Source: Clostridiales bacterium
GTDB taxonomy: Bacteria; Bacillota; Clostridia; Christensenellales; Aristaeellaceae
DNA length: 36,866 nucleotides
Reading direction: 5' to 3'
Assembly: GCA_004554085.1 (NCBI GenBank)
Contig: SFNY01000044.1
Coordinates: 1-36,866, forward strand
Shown: positions 1 to 7,236 of the stretch, one piece after another
How positions within the stretch are numbered: position 1 is the stretch's first letter
How the letters are laid out: each line of letters opens with the position of its first letter
Position numbers and translations under genes: made by a program
The notes under the pieces: generated by a model
What the model was told of the DNA's origin: nothing
Seen by the model: the letters and a program-made list of their open reading frames with translations, nothing else
Databases searched by the model: none

Positions 1-6
1 CCTCCT
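1..6 (-). promoter_or_regulatory. Ribosome binding site of a leftward gene off the left edge
   Basis: Read on the minus strand the first bases give GCAAGGAGG, a full Shine-Dalgarno sequence ending at the window edge. With the candidate promoter at 39-67 it implies a leftward gene whose start codon lies just outside the window. No coding sequence of it is visible. Confidence 0.5.
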
Positions 7-38
7 TGCTTTATTCTCGTGGTTGCCACACCGCTTTC

Positions 39-67
39 AGTATAGCATTGGAGGCCTTTTTCTCTAA
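39..67 (-). promoter_or_regulatory. Candidate promoter for the off-window leftward gene
   Basis: On the minus strand TGCTATACT gives an extended -10 (TATACT, 39-44). TTAGAG lies 17 bp upstream (62-67) as a weak -35. The TGC extension is the same as in most promoters in this window. The transcript would run left through the Shine-Dalgarno at 1-6. Confidence 0.45.
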
Positions 68-80
68 GTCTTTTTCTTCA

Positions 81-99
81 CCCCCAGTTGAACTGGGGG
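81..99. repeat. Short GC-rich inverted repeat
   Basis: The arms CCCCCAG and CTGGGGG surround TTGAA. Neither side is followed by a clean T-run, although the plus strand has a T-rich stretch just before it. It sits between the leftward promoter at 39-67 and the terminator at 127-165. It may be an old terminator or the foot of a mobile element; I cannot tell. Confidence 0.35.
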
Positions 100-126
100 G
101 TCATCTTGCCTGTTCGGCGCACAAAG

Positions 127-165
127 AACCCCGACCGCTTCATCCTTGAAACGGTCGGGTTCATT
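127..165 (-). terminator. Terminator-like hairpin after the cyclase-fold gene
   Basis: CCCGACCG (130-137) pairs with CGGTCGGG (152-159) around a 14-nt loop. On the minus strand it is followed by GGTTCTTTG, on the plus strand by TTCATTTT, so it could work both ways. It lies about 15 bp past the stop of the leftward gene at 177. Confidence 0.6.
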
Positions 166-176
166 TTGTATATGCC

Positions 177-1091
177 TCAAATCGAAATCTTCCCCGCGCC
201 CAGCAGGGTGAAGATGTTCTTGAAGATCAGTCCGCCGCGCCAGTAGCTTGCGCTGAGGTGGAAGGCGGCGGATTCCTCGCCCCAGCTCCAGGTGATGGGC
301 CATGCGCCGTCGGCCTCCTGCTTGTCGATCAGCCAGTCGGCCTCGCGCATCGCCAGCGCGCCAAGGGGAACCAGCAGCGCATCCTGCGGGCCCATGATGA
401 AGTTGGACGGCATGGCGCAGTATTCGCTGTCCCACTTGTCCGCATCCTCCACCACCAGCTCCACCATGCGCTTCTCGATCCTCTCCAGCAGCGCGCCCGC
501 GTCGAACAGCTCCGGGCAGACCGCCATCACATCCCAGCACAGCGTGCGCAGTCCGGGCAGCAGGTGCATCTCCCCGGGCAGCTCCCGCTCCATGGCCCAG
601 TCGAAGGCCTCCCGGGCGATCCTGCGCGCCAGAACGTTTGCTTCGCTCCCCGGCTCCGAGGCGCGCAGCATGTAGCCCGCCAGCGCCGCCGTGGGGTTGT
701 AGTCGAACCTCGGCTCGGTGTAGTGCCACCAGGGAGCGTGGGGATGGTCGTTGTTGCTCGCGACCGAGTACGCCCAGCGGTGGCCGTCGAAATCCGCGCC
801 GCTGGTCAGATAGCGCAGCAGACCCGCCACGATGGGGTTCGCCGGGTCGTACATGTCGATGAGCCGCAGGTAGGTCGTGGCCGACCAGCTCTGCATCGGC
901 GAGGACGCGGGGTTCAGTGCGTCGCACTCCAGGCCGTGGCCGAAGCCGCCGTCCGGGTTCTGATAGGCTGCAAGGCAGGTGAGAATCTCCTCCGGTCTGC
1001 CACCCTCGAAGTGCAGCTTCCAGCGGGCAAGGTCGATGGGCCGCGCGTTGCGGTACATAAATCCCCGCGCGCGTTCAAATATCTGGTTCAT
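177..1091 (-). CDS. Terpenoid-cyclase-fold (squalene cyclase/prenyltransferase-like) protein, function unknown
   Basis: 304 residues. The sequence has two aromatic, Gly-rich repeats of the alpha/alpha toroid type: QNPDGGFGHGLE at about residues 44-55 and KQEADGAWPITWSW at about 257-270, both like the QW motifs of squalene-hopene cyclases. No DxDD cyclase acid motif, signal peptide or membrane segment was seen, so real cyclase activity is not supported; proteins of this kind are usually annotated only as prenyltransferase/squalene-oxidase-repeat proteins. I prefer the second of two close ATGs (1089-1091): GGAGGG is six bases from it but abuts the first (1095-1097). The AraC-type gene ends 33 bp upstream on the same strand, so the two are probably co-transcribed and the regulator may control this gene. 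The fold is fairly sure; the function is not known. Confidence 0.75.
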   Translation of the reverse strand: MNQIFERARGFMYRNARPIDLARWKLHFEGGRPEEILTCLAAYQNPDGGFGHGLECDALNPASSPMQSWSATTYLRLIDMYDPANPIVAGLLRYLTSGADFDGHRWAYSVASNNDHPHAPWWHYTEPRFDYNPTAALAGYMLRASEPGSEANVLARRIAREAFDWAMERELPGEMHLLPGLRTLCWDVMAVCPELFDAGALLERIEKRMVELVVEDADKWDSEYCAMPSNFIMGPQDALLVPLGALAMREADWLIDKQEADGAWPITWSWGEESAAFHLSASYWRGGLIFKNIFTLLGAGKISI

Positions 1092-1124
1092 ATGCATCCC
1101 TCCTGCGTCAAATATACGCCAAAT

Positions 1125-1976
1125 CTACTCCTCATGTATAGAAGAAATCCGACAGTTCTCATCATTTTTCCATAGAAGCTCCCCGGGCAGCACACCCTGA
1201 AAGCGCCGGAAGTCCCGCAGCAGGTGGGACTGATCCGCATAACCGTACTTCTCCACCGCGTCCAGCGCCCGGTAGCGCCCCTCCAGCACCTCCCGATAGA
1301 TGAGCTGGTGCCGGATCAGCTGGGTCAGCAGCTTCGGCCCCGCGCCGGTCAATTCCAGCAATTTGCGCTCCATTTTACGCCCGCTGATCCCCGCACGGGC
1401 CGCGATTTCCCCCACCTTCTCCCGTCCGCAGCCGGAAATCATGGCAAAAACCACGTTTAAAAGCTCATTTCCAAGCCGGTCGGGTCGCAGCCCGCGCAGC
1501 AGCTCATTTTCGGCAAGCCGCGCCCGCACGGCGAGATCGTCCGGCTCGAACAGCTGCGGCGCAAGTCCACGAAACAGCGAAGAAAAGTGGGCTTCCGGGT
1601 CAAAGACCCGCCCCAGCGCGTCTCGGAAGTCCGCCTCCGCAAAGCACGCCGCCGTCCAGGCATAAAAGCGGATGCCGAAGCTGGCCACCAGATCCTCCGA
1701 GCTCCGCTCGGGCGTGACGTAGGCCGCATCGTCCAGGGCGCATAAGCGTCCGGTGACGCGGTTTTTCGTATAATTCACCTCAAATATCAGGTCCATGCAG
1801 CTGTCCGGGATCACCCGATTGCCGCCGCAGCTCCTGCGGGCGTGCAGGCTCCCCCAGAAGCAGCGTATGTAGGGCGCGAGGGCCGGACAGGGTGAGATTT
1901 CCGTGTATTCAGCGTCGAAGCTCAGGCCGTAGCTCGACAGCGGCAGGTAAATCCGTGCAATCCGTTCCAGCTGCAT
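1125..1976 (-). CDS. AraC-family transcriptional regulator with DUF6597-like N-terminal domain
   Basis: 283 residues. The C-terminal ~95 residues form a double helix-turn-helix: AGISGRKMERKLLELTG around residue 195, then the AraC signature YADQSHLLRDFRRFQG at about 246-261 followed by P-x-E-L. The N-terminal ~150 residues (PCPALAPYIRCFWG, VIPDSCMDLIFEV) resemble the DUF6597 sensor domain common in this subfamily, whose ligand is unknown. GGAGGGG lies six bases before the ATG. The gene ends in TAG. It sits directly upstream of the cyclase-fold gene with a 33-bp gap, so it is probably a local regulator of that gene. The family call is confident; the target and ligand are inferred or unknown. 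Confidence 0.88.
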   Translation of the reverse strand: MQLERIARIYLPLSSYGLSFDAEYTEISPCPALAPYIRCFWGSLHARRSCGGNRVIPDSCMDLIFEVNYTKNRVTGRLCALDDAAYVTPERSSEDLVASFGIRFYAWTAACFAEADFRDALGRVFDPEAHFSSLFRGLAPQLFEPDDLAVRARLAENELLRGLRPDRLGNELLNVVFAMISGCGREKVGEIAARAGISGRKMERKLLELTGAGPKLLTQLIRHQLIYREVLEGRYRALDAVEKYGYADQSHLLRDFRRFQGVLPGELLWKNDENCRISSIHEE

Positions 1977-2112
1977 CTCCGACCCCTCCCCTCATTCTGG
2001 TAGAATTGTACCATTCTCCATCTCTCTGTGCAAGCAATTCTGCACAAGGAAGGGCCTTCCCCGCAGTTTTTCCCGCGTTCGCATTTTTGTGCTTTTCTTC
2101 CCCGGATGACTG

Positions 2113-2121
2113 TGCTATAAT
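2113..2121 (+). promoter_or_regulatory. Extended -10 promoter of the mtlD unit
   Basis: TGCTATAAT (TATAAT at 2116-2121) lies 36 bp before the mtlD ATG. No good -35 is present at 16-18 bp spacing, as is often so when a TGn extension is present. It is followed by a Shine-Dalgarno AAGGGG. Confidence 0.6.
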
Positions 2122-2156
2122 TTTCATGGAATATTATGAAAGAAGGGGTTCTACCC

Positions 2157-3311
2157 ATGAAAAAGGCAATTATGTACGGCGGCGGCAACATCGGCCGCGG
2201 CTTCATCGGCAAGGTATTCGCGGACTCCGGCTACGAGGTCGTTTTCCTGGACATCATGCAGTCCCTGATCGACGAAATGAACCGTCGGGGCGAATATAAT
2301 GTAAGAATCGTGTCCAACGCGGAGACTGTGGACACCACCGTCAGGCCTGTGCGCGCGGTGAACGCAAGCACCGAGCAGGCCATCGACGAAATCGTCACCT
2401 GCGACATCATGGCCACCGCCGTCGGCGTAAATATCCTGCCGAAAATTGCACCCGTCATCGCAAAGGGCGTGGTGGCCCGCATGGAAAAGAGTGGAAAGCC
2501 GCTGGACATCATCCTCTGCGAGAACCAGCTGGAGGCCGACATTCTGATGCGCGGCTGGATCTACGAATACCTGACCGACGAACAGAAAGCCTGGGCGGAC
2601 AAGAACCTCGGCCTGATCGAGGCCTCCATCGGCCGCATGGTGCCCCCGCTGACCCCCGAGATGCGCGCGCAGGATCCGCTGCTGATCTGCGTGGAGCCCT
2701 ACTGCGAGCTGCCGGTGGATAAGGACGCTTTTAAGGGTGAGATTCCCGATCTCGCTGGTCTGATCCCCTACTCCCCCTTCGAGTTCTACATCAAGCGCAA
2801 GCTCTTCCTCCACAACGGCGGCCACGCGGTGTGCGCGTACCTGGGCAACCTGAAGGGCTACAACTACATCTGGGAGGCCATCGGCGATCCCGAGATCTAC
2901 GAGGCGGCCAAGGCGGCCATGAACGTCAGCGCCCAGGCCCTGATCCGCAAGTTCGGCGAGGGCGTGCGCGAAAATGTGGAAAACAACGTGGTGGATCTGC
3001 TGTTCCGCTTCCAGAACCGCGCGCTGAAGGACACCGTGTCCCGCGTGGGTGCGGATCCGGTGCGCAAGCTGCGCCGCAACGACCGCATCGTGGGCGCGGC
3101 GCTGTTCGCCATGGAGCAGGGCATCGATCCCGCGCCGGTGATCAAGGGCATCGTGGCGGGCCTGAAGTTCGACCGCGAGGGCGATCCCACCGCGCCGGAG
3201 ATTCAGAAGGCGCTGAAGGAACAGGGCATTGAGTATGTGATCGAGAAGTACATGGGCCTTGCAAAGGAGGAGCCGCTGTTCGGCATGATCAAGGCGGCCT
3301 ACGAGGCATGA
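2157..3311 (+). CDS. mtlD: Mannitol-1-phosphate 5-dehydrogenase
   Basis: 384 residues, close to the usual ~382. MtlD is a cytoplasmic NAD+-dependent enzyme that interconverts mannitol 1-phosphate and fructose 6-phosphate. The N-terminus has the Rossmann motif YGGGNIGRGF (residues 7-16). The family catalytic pattern K-x4-N-x2-H is complete as Lys215, Asn220, His223. I use the ATG at 2157 rather than an in-frame ATG at 2136 because AAGGGG is correctly spaced only for the former. There are no mannitol PTS genes (mtlA, mtlF) or mtlR nearby, which is unusual for mtlD, so it may serve PTS genes elsewhere or internal mannitol metabolism. Its stop overlaps the start of the M42 peptidase gene (ATGA), so the two are translationally coupled. 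Confidence 0.9.
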   Translation: MKKAIMYGGGNIGRGFIGKVFADSGYEVVFLDIMQSLIDEMNRRGEYNVRIVSNAETVDTTVRPVRAVNASTEQAIDEIVTCDIMATAVGVNILPKIAPVIAKGVVARMEKSGKPLDIILCENQLEADILMRGWIYEYLTDEQKAWADKNLGLIEASIGRMVPPLTPEMRAQDPLLICVEPYCELPVDKDAFKGEIPDLAGLIPYSPFEFYIKRKLFLHNGGHAVCAYLGNLKGYNYIWEAIGDPEIYEAAKAAMNVSAQALIRKFGEGVRENVENNVVDLLFRFQNRALKDTVSRVGADPVRKLRRNDRIVGAALFAMEQGIDPAPVIKGIVAGLKFDREGDPTAPEIQKALKEQGIEYVIEKYMGLAKEEPLFGMIKAAYEA

Positions 3312-4351
3312 AGGATATGAAGCAATACACCGACTTCGCCGTGGAAAAGACCTGCGCGCTGCTGGCGATTCCCAGCCCCAGCGGCTGCACCGAGCGCGCG
3401 ATCTCCTGGCTGGAAGCGGAATTCACCGCCCTCGGCTGCGATCACTGGCGCAGCGTGAAGGGCGGGCTGATCGTGGACTTCGGCGGCAGGGACGATGCAA
3501 ACGCCCTGCTGCTGGAATCCCACTGCGACACCCTGGGCGGCATGGTCGCCCAGATCAAGCCGAACGGCCGCCTGAAACTTACCAACATCGGCGGCATGAA
3601 CGCCAACAACGCCGAGGCGGAGAACGCCGTGCTACTCTCTCGCAACGGCAGGAAATACGAGGGCACGCTCCAGCTCATCGACGCGTCCATCCACGTAAAC
3701 GGCGACTACAATGACACCAAGCGCAGCTGGGACAGCGTGGAGTTCGTGCTGGACGAGGACGTGACCTCCCCGGAGGACGTGCGCGCGCTGGGCATCGGCG
3801 TGGGCGACTACGTCTGCTTCGACCCCCGCACCCGCGTGACCGCAAGCGGCTACATCAAGAGCCGCTATCTGGACGACAAGCTCTCCGTGGGCATGCTGCT
3901 GGCGCTGGCGAAGTATCTGAAGGACGAAAGCATCACCCTGCCCCGGCGCACCTACGCCCACATCACCGTGTACGAGGAGGTGGGCCACGGCGGCTGCGCC
4001 TCCGTGCCTGCGGGCGTGACCGAGGCCCTGGTGGTGGACATGGGCTGCGTGGGCGAGGGCCTGGACTGCACCGAGCGCATGGTGTCCATCTGCGCGAAGG
4101 ATTCCAGCGGCCCCTTCTGCCGGGAGATCGTGCTGAAGCTGATCGACGCGGCGGAACGCGCCGGTGCAAAGTACGCCGTGGACGTGTACCCCCATTACAG
4201 CTCCGACGTGGCCACCACCCTGCGCGCCGGCAGCGACGTGAAGCACGGCCTGATCGGCGCGGGCGTGTACGCCTCCCACGGCTACGAGCGCAGCCACCGC
4301 GACGGCGTGGAGAACACGCTGAAGCTGCTGATCGCCTACCTTCAGGGCTGA
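3308..4351 (+). CDS. M42-family metallo-aminopeptidase
   Basis: 347 residues. M42 enzymes are di-metal aminopeptidases that form large shells in the cytoplasm and trim short peptides (glutamyl aminopeptidase, TET and FrvX types). The metal and catalytic residues can be placed: His72 and Asp74 (ESHCDTLGG), bridging Asp189 (RYLDDKLS), Glu223/Glu224 (YEEVGHGG), Asp244 (VDMG), and a C-terminal His in YASHGYERSH (about 324). The start overlaps the mtlD stop by four bases. The next gene follows after 15 bp, so it is part of one operon with mtlD, the acetyltransferase and the alpha/beta hydrolase. The substrate cannot be told from sequence. Confidence 0.88.
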   Translation: MKDMKQYTDFAVEKTCALLAIPSPSGCTERAISWLEAEFTALGCDHWRSVKGGLIVDFGGRDDANALLLESHCDTLGGMVAQIKPNGRLKLTNIGGMNANNAEAENAVLLSRNGRKYEGTLQLIDASIHVNGDYNDTKRSWDSVEFVLDEDVTSPEDVRALGIGVGDYVCFDPRTRVTASGYIKSRYLDDKLSVGMLLALAKYLKDESITLPRRTYAHITVYEEVGHGGCASVPAGVTEALVVDMGCVGEGLDCTERMVSICAKDSSGPFCREIVLKLIDAAERAGAKYAVDVYPHYSSDVATTLRAGSDVKHGLIGAGVYASHGYERSHRDGVENTLKLLIAYLQG

Positions 4352-4366
4352 AAGGACGATATTCCT

Positions 4367-4918
4367 ATGGACATTACCCATCTCCAACCCCGAAAAGCAC
4401 AGACCGGCGACTTCGACGCAATCATGCTGCTGATGTCCCACGCCCAGGCGGCCATACGCGCGCTGGGCATCGACCAGTGGCAGGACGGCTACCCGGAGCC
4501 GGAACTGATAGCATCGGACATTGAAAAGCAGATCGGCTGGGTCTTTGCCGACGGCGAGCGCATCGCGGGATACGCCGTGCTGCTGTTCGGCCGCGAGCCA
4601 ATCTATGACGAGCTGGACGGCGCGTGGTTGACCTCCGGCGACCGCTATGTGACCATCCACCGCATGGCCATCGATGACGGCTACCGCGGAACCGGACTGA
4701 GCCGGAAGATGATCGCCTTCGCCGAGGAACAGGCCCGCAAACAGGGCCTGCTCTCCGTGCGCGCGGACACCCACCGGGGCAACCTCGCCATGCGCGGGCT
4801 GATGCGGAAGTGCGGCTACGCCCTCTGCGGCGAGGTGCGCTACGACGTGACCGCCGGCGACCCCATCCGCGTGGCCTACGAAAAGGTTCTGGAGAAAAAC
4901 GTCCAATGTGGATTCTGA
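4367..4918 (+). CDS. GNAT-family N-acetyltransferase
   Basis: 183 residues. The central acetyl-CoA binding motif A is visible: strand YVTIHRMAI at about 94-102, then the pyrophosphate loop YRGTGLS at 106-112, then a helix. Motif B is represented by HRGNLAMRGLMRKCGY at about 136-151. GNAT enzymes transfer acetyl from acetyl-CoA to amines; the substrate is not predictable here. An AAAGGA sequence precedes the ATG. The coding region overlaps the next gene by 13 bases, so the two are translationally coupled. Confidence 0.87.
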   Translation: MDITHLQPRKAQTGDFDAIMLLMSHAQAAIRALGIDQWQDGYPEPELIASDIEKQIGWVFADGERIAGYAVLLFGREPIYDELDGAWLTSGDRYVTIHRMAIDDGYRGTGLSRKMIAFAEEQARKQGLLSVRADTHRGNLAMRGLMRKCGYALCGEVRYDVTAGDPIRVAYEKVLEKNVQCGF

Positions 4919-5820
4919 TTGTACTGCTTGCCCTGCTGCTTCTGCTGCCGGGCAGCTTTTTCTATCTGGTAGCGCTGCGGCGCAGGCCGCGCAGAAGGCG
5001 CAAGGCATCCGCAAAGCGCAAGCAAACGTTCTCCTCCGGCCCGAAAACCTTCCGCATGGATCGGGACTGGCTGCGGGAAACTACGAAGCAGGACATGTAT
5101 CTCACATCCCGGGATGGACTGAGGCTGCATGCATACCTTCTTCCCCAGGGAGACTGCAAAAGCTTCGTGGTCGTCTGCCACGGTTACCGCGCCCACGCGG
5201 CCTCAACCGCCCACTACGCCCGCCACTTCTATGAAGCGGGTGCATCCCTGCTGCTGATCGACGCGCGCGCCCATGGCGAGAGCGGGGGCAAGCGCATCGG
5301 CATGGGCTGGCCGGAGCGCCTGGACGTTGTGGACTGGATCGCGGAGCTGAACCGGCGCTACGACAACCCCCGGATCGCCCTCTTTGGCGTGTCCATGGGT
5401 GGGGCCACGGTGCTCAACGCCGCAGGCGAGGCCCTTCCGGAGAACGTGAGGTGCATCGTCTCCGACTGCGCCTACGTCTCCCTGAAGGATGAATTTCTCC
5501 ACCAGCTGCGCAGATTTTACCACCTCCCGGGGCTGTTTCTGTACCTTGCCGACCCCCTCTGCCGCCTGCTTGCGGGCTACTCCCCGCTGCGCGACGGCGA
5601 CGGCTGCGCCCAATTGCGGCGCTGCAAGCGGCCCGTGCTGCTGATTCACGGCGGCTCGGACGACTTCGTGCCCCCGGAGATGCTTCAGCGCGCCTGGAAT
5701 GCCCTTCCGGGGCCGAAGGAGCGACTTATCGTTCCGGGCGCGGGGCATGCGGAGAGCGCCCTTGTTGATCCCGCGCGCTACTGGGCGGCGGTGGACGCCT
5801 TCCTGAAAAAGTACGCTTGA
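4906..5820 (+). CDS. Membrane-anchored alpha/beta hydrolase
   Basis: 304 residues. The N-terminus is a single hydrophobic segment (residues 2-23, rich in Leu) followed by a run of Arg/Lys (25-39), so it is probably a cytoplasm-facing anchored protein by the positive-inside rule. The rest is a serine hydrolase: nucleophile elbow GVSMGG with Ser163, oxyanion HG in CHGYRAH (92-93), acid in GGSDDFVPP (Asp252/253) and His281 in GAGHAES. This matches the bacterial YqiK/FrsA/BEM46-like hydrolases; the substrate is unknown. I place the start at the ATG at 4906, which overlaps the acetyltransferase by 13 bp, has GGAG 11 bp upstream, and puts the membrane segment at the N-terminus. The stop codon lies inside the promoter of the next gene. 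Confidence 0.87.
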   Translation: MWILIVLLALLLLLPGSFFYLVALRRRPRRRRKASAKRKQTFSSGPKTFRMDRDWLRETTKQDMYLTSRDGLRLHAYLLPQGDCKSFVVVCHGYRAHAASTAHYARHFYEAGASLLLIDARAHGESGGKRIGMGWPERLDVVDWIAELNRRYDNPRIALFGVSMGGATVLNAAGEALPENVRCIVSDCAYVSLKDEFLHQLRRFYHLPGLFLYLADPLCRLLAGYSPLRDGDGCAQLRRCKRPVLLIHGGSDDFVPPEMLQRAWNALPGPKERLIVPGAGHAESALVDPARYWAAVDAFLKKYA

Positions 5821-5846
5821 CGCGAACAGCGTTCCGGAGATATAAT
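5817..5846 (+). promoter_or_regulatory. Promoter of pheB and the DegV gene
   Basis: TTGACG (5817-5822) and TATAAT (5841-5846) are 18 bp apart. The -35 overlaps the stop codon of the hydrolase gene. It gives the pheB unit its own start of transcription. Confidence 0.65.
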
Positions 5847-5889
5847 AAATGTGGCAATATTGACAAAACCGCATTTCAGGAGGCCGAGC

Positions 5890-6327
5890 GTGCTGAATCA
5901 CTACCTGATCGTCGATCAATCCGTGCTGCCCGATTACTTCCTCAAGGTGATCGAGGCCCGCAAGCTGCTGGAGAACGGAACCTACACCCAGGTGAGCGAC
6001 GCTGCCCGGGCCGCAGGCATCTCCCGGAGCACCTACTACAAGTACAAGGACAAGGTGATGGAGCCCTCGCAGGTGGCGGTGGGCCGCACCGCCACGCTGA
6101 TGCTGACCCTTTCCCACGAGGCCGGCGTGCTGTCCAGGGTGCTCAACCGGGTATCCGGCTTCGGTGCAAACATCCTCACCCTGACCCAGAGCCTGCCCGT
6201 GCATGATCAGGCCAGCCTGATGCTCTCGGTGGACGTCTCCGGCATGAGCGCCTCCCTGGAGGATTTGACCCGTACCCTGGAGCAGACCGGCGGCGTGGAA
6301 AAGGTGCGCCTGGCTGCCCTCGAATAG
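5890..6327 (+). CDS. pheB: ACT-domain protein of the PheB (UPF0735) family
   Basis: 145 residues, matching the ~147 of Bacillus PheB. Residues 3-60 hold the family-specific N-terminal region with a helix-turn-helix-like stretch (VSDAARAAGISRSTYYKYKDKV). Residues 66-143 are an ACT domain, a small-molecule (often amino acid) sensing fold. PheB is linked to phenylalanine biosynthesis by its operon with pheA in bacilli, but its biochemical role is not settled, and no pheA is next to it here. I choose the GTG at 5890 over the GTG at 5851 because AGGAGG (5878-5883) is six bases before it and the product then matches the family start (LNHYLIVD). It ends in TAG and is followed 16 bp later by the DegV gene. 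Confidence 0.87.
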   Translation: MLNHYLIVDQSVLPDYFLKVIEARKLLENGTYTQVSDAARAAGISRSTYYKYKDKVMEPSQVAVGRTATLMLTLSHEAGVLSRVLNRVSGFGANILTLTQSLPVHDQASLMLSVDVSGMSASLEDLTRTLEQTGGVEKVRLAALE

Positions 6328-6343
6328 ACGCAAGGAGGATCCT

Positions 6344-7183
6344 ATGAAGATTCATTTTTCTGCCGACAGCACCTGCGACGTCAGCCCCGAATTCCTCGCG
6401 CGCTACCCGGTGGAGATCCTTCCGCTGAGCGTAGAGCTGGAGGGCAAATTCTACCGCGACGGCGTGGATCTGACCCCCGACGAGATCATCACCCGCGTGA
6501 ATGCGGGCGCGGCGCTTCCCAAGACCTCCGCAATCAATGTGGAGGAGTACCGCGAGGCCTTCACCCGCGCGCTGGAGACCAGCGACGCAGTGATCCACTT
6601 CAACATCAGCTCGGACTTCTCCTCCTGCCATCAGAACGCCTGCATCGCGGCGGAGGGACTGAACGTGTGGTGCATCGATTCCCGCAACCTCTCCACCGGC
6701 ATCACCATGCTGCTGGCCGAGGGCTGCGACCGCGCCGAGGCCGGCATGGAGCCCGAGCAGATCGCTAAGGAGCTGCGTGAGCGCGTGGACAAGGTGGACG
6801 TGTCCTTCATTGTGGACCGCCTGGACTACCTGTACAAGGGCGGCCGCTGCTCCGCGCTGGCCATGCTGGGCGCGAACGTGCTGCACATCCGCCCCTGCAT
6901 CGAGGTCAAGGACGGCAAGATGGGCGTGTGCAGGAAGTACCGCGGCACCTACGAGCGCTGCCTGCGCCAGTACATCGCCGACCGCATGCGCACAAAGGAC
7001 GACGTGAAGCCCCGGCGCATCTTCCTCACCCACACCGGCGTGGCCGCACAGGCGGTGGAGACGGTGCGGCAGATGGTGCTTCAGGAGGTTCCCTTCGCCG
7101 AGGTCTACGAGGTGCGCGCAGGCTGCTCCATCACCAGCCACTGCGGTGAGAACACCTTCGGCATCATCATGTATCACGAATGA
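6344..7183 (+). CDS. DegV-family fatty-acid-binding protein
   Basis: 279 residues, typical of the family. DegV (FakB-type) proteins bind one fatty acid and, in organisms with FakA, present it for phosphorylation. The N-terminal domain starts with the usual ADSTCDVSPEF, followed by PKTSAINVEEY and the binding-site segment FNISSDFSSCHQNA. The C-terminal domain contains VDRLDYLYKGGRCSA and a predicted binding pocket near HTGVAAQAVE. AGGAGG is seven bases before the ATG. It is likely co-transcribed with pheB and ends at a strong bidirectional terminator. No fakA gene is in the window. Confidence 0.9.
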   Translation: MKIHFSADSTCDVSPEFLARYPVEILPLSVELEGKFYRDGVDLTPDEIITRVNAGAALPKTSAINVEEYREAFTRALETSDAVIHFNISSDFSSCHQNACIAAEGLNVWCIDSRNLSTGITMLLAEGCDRAEAGMEPEQIAKELRERVDKVDVSFIVDRLDYLYKGGRCSALAMLGANVLHIRPCIEVKDGKMGVCRKYRGTYERCLRQYIADRMRTKDDVKPRRIFLTHTGVAAQAVETVRQMVLQEVPFAEVYEVRAGCSITSHCGENTFGIIMYHE

Positions 7184-7196
7184 GTCCACGTAAAAG

Positions 7197-7236
7197 TACC
7201 CCGGAGAGACGCGCGTTCTCTCCGGGGTATTTTTTC
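7197..7236. terminator. Bidirectional terminator between the DegV and MATE genes
   Basis: A perfect 13-bp stem (7197-7209 with 7217-7229) has a 7-nt loop and is followed on the plus strand by six or more T. On the minus strand it is followed by ACTTTTA. It serves both convergent genes. Confidence 0.88.

Noticed and set aside
76..107. Insertion sequence end at the left edge
   Set aside because: There is one GC-rich inverted repeat but no transposase, target duplication or second end in the window.
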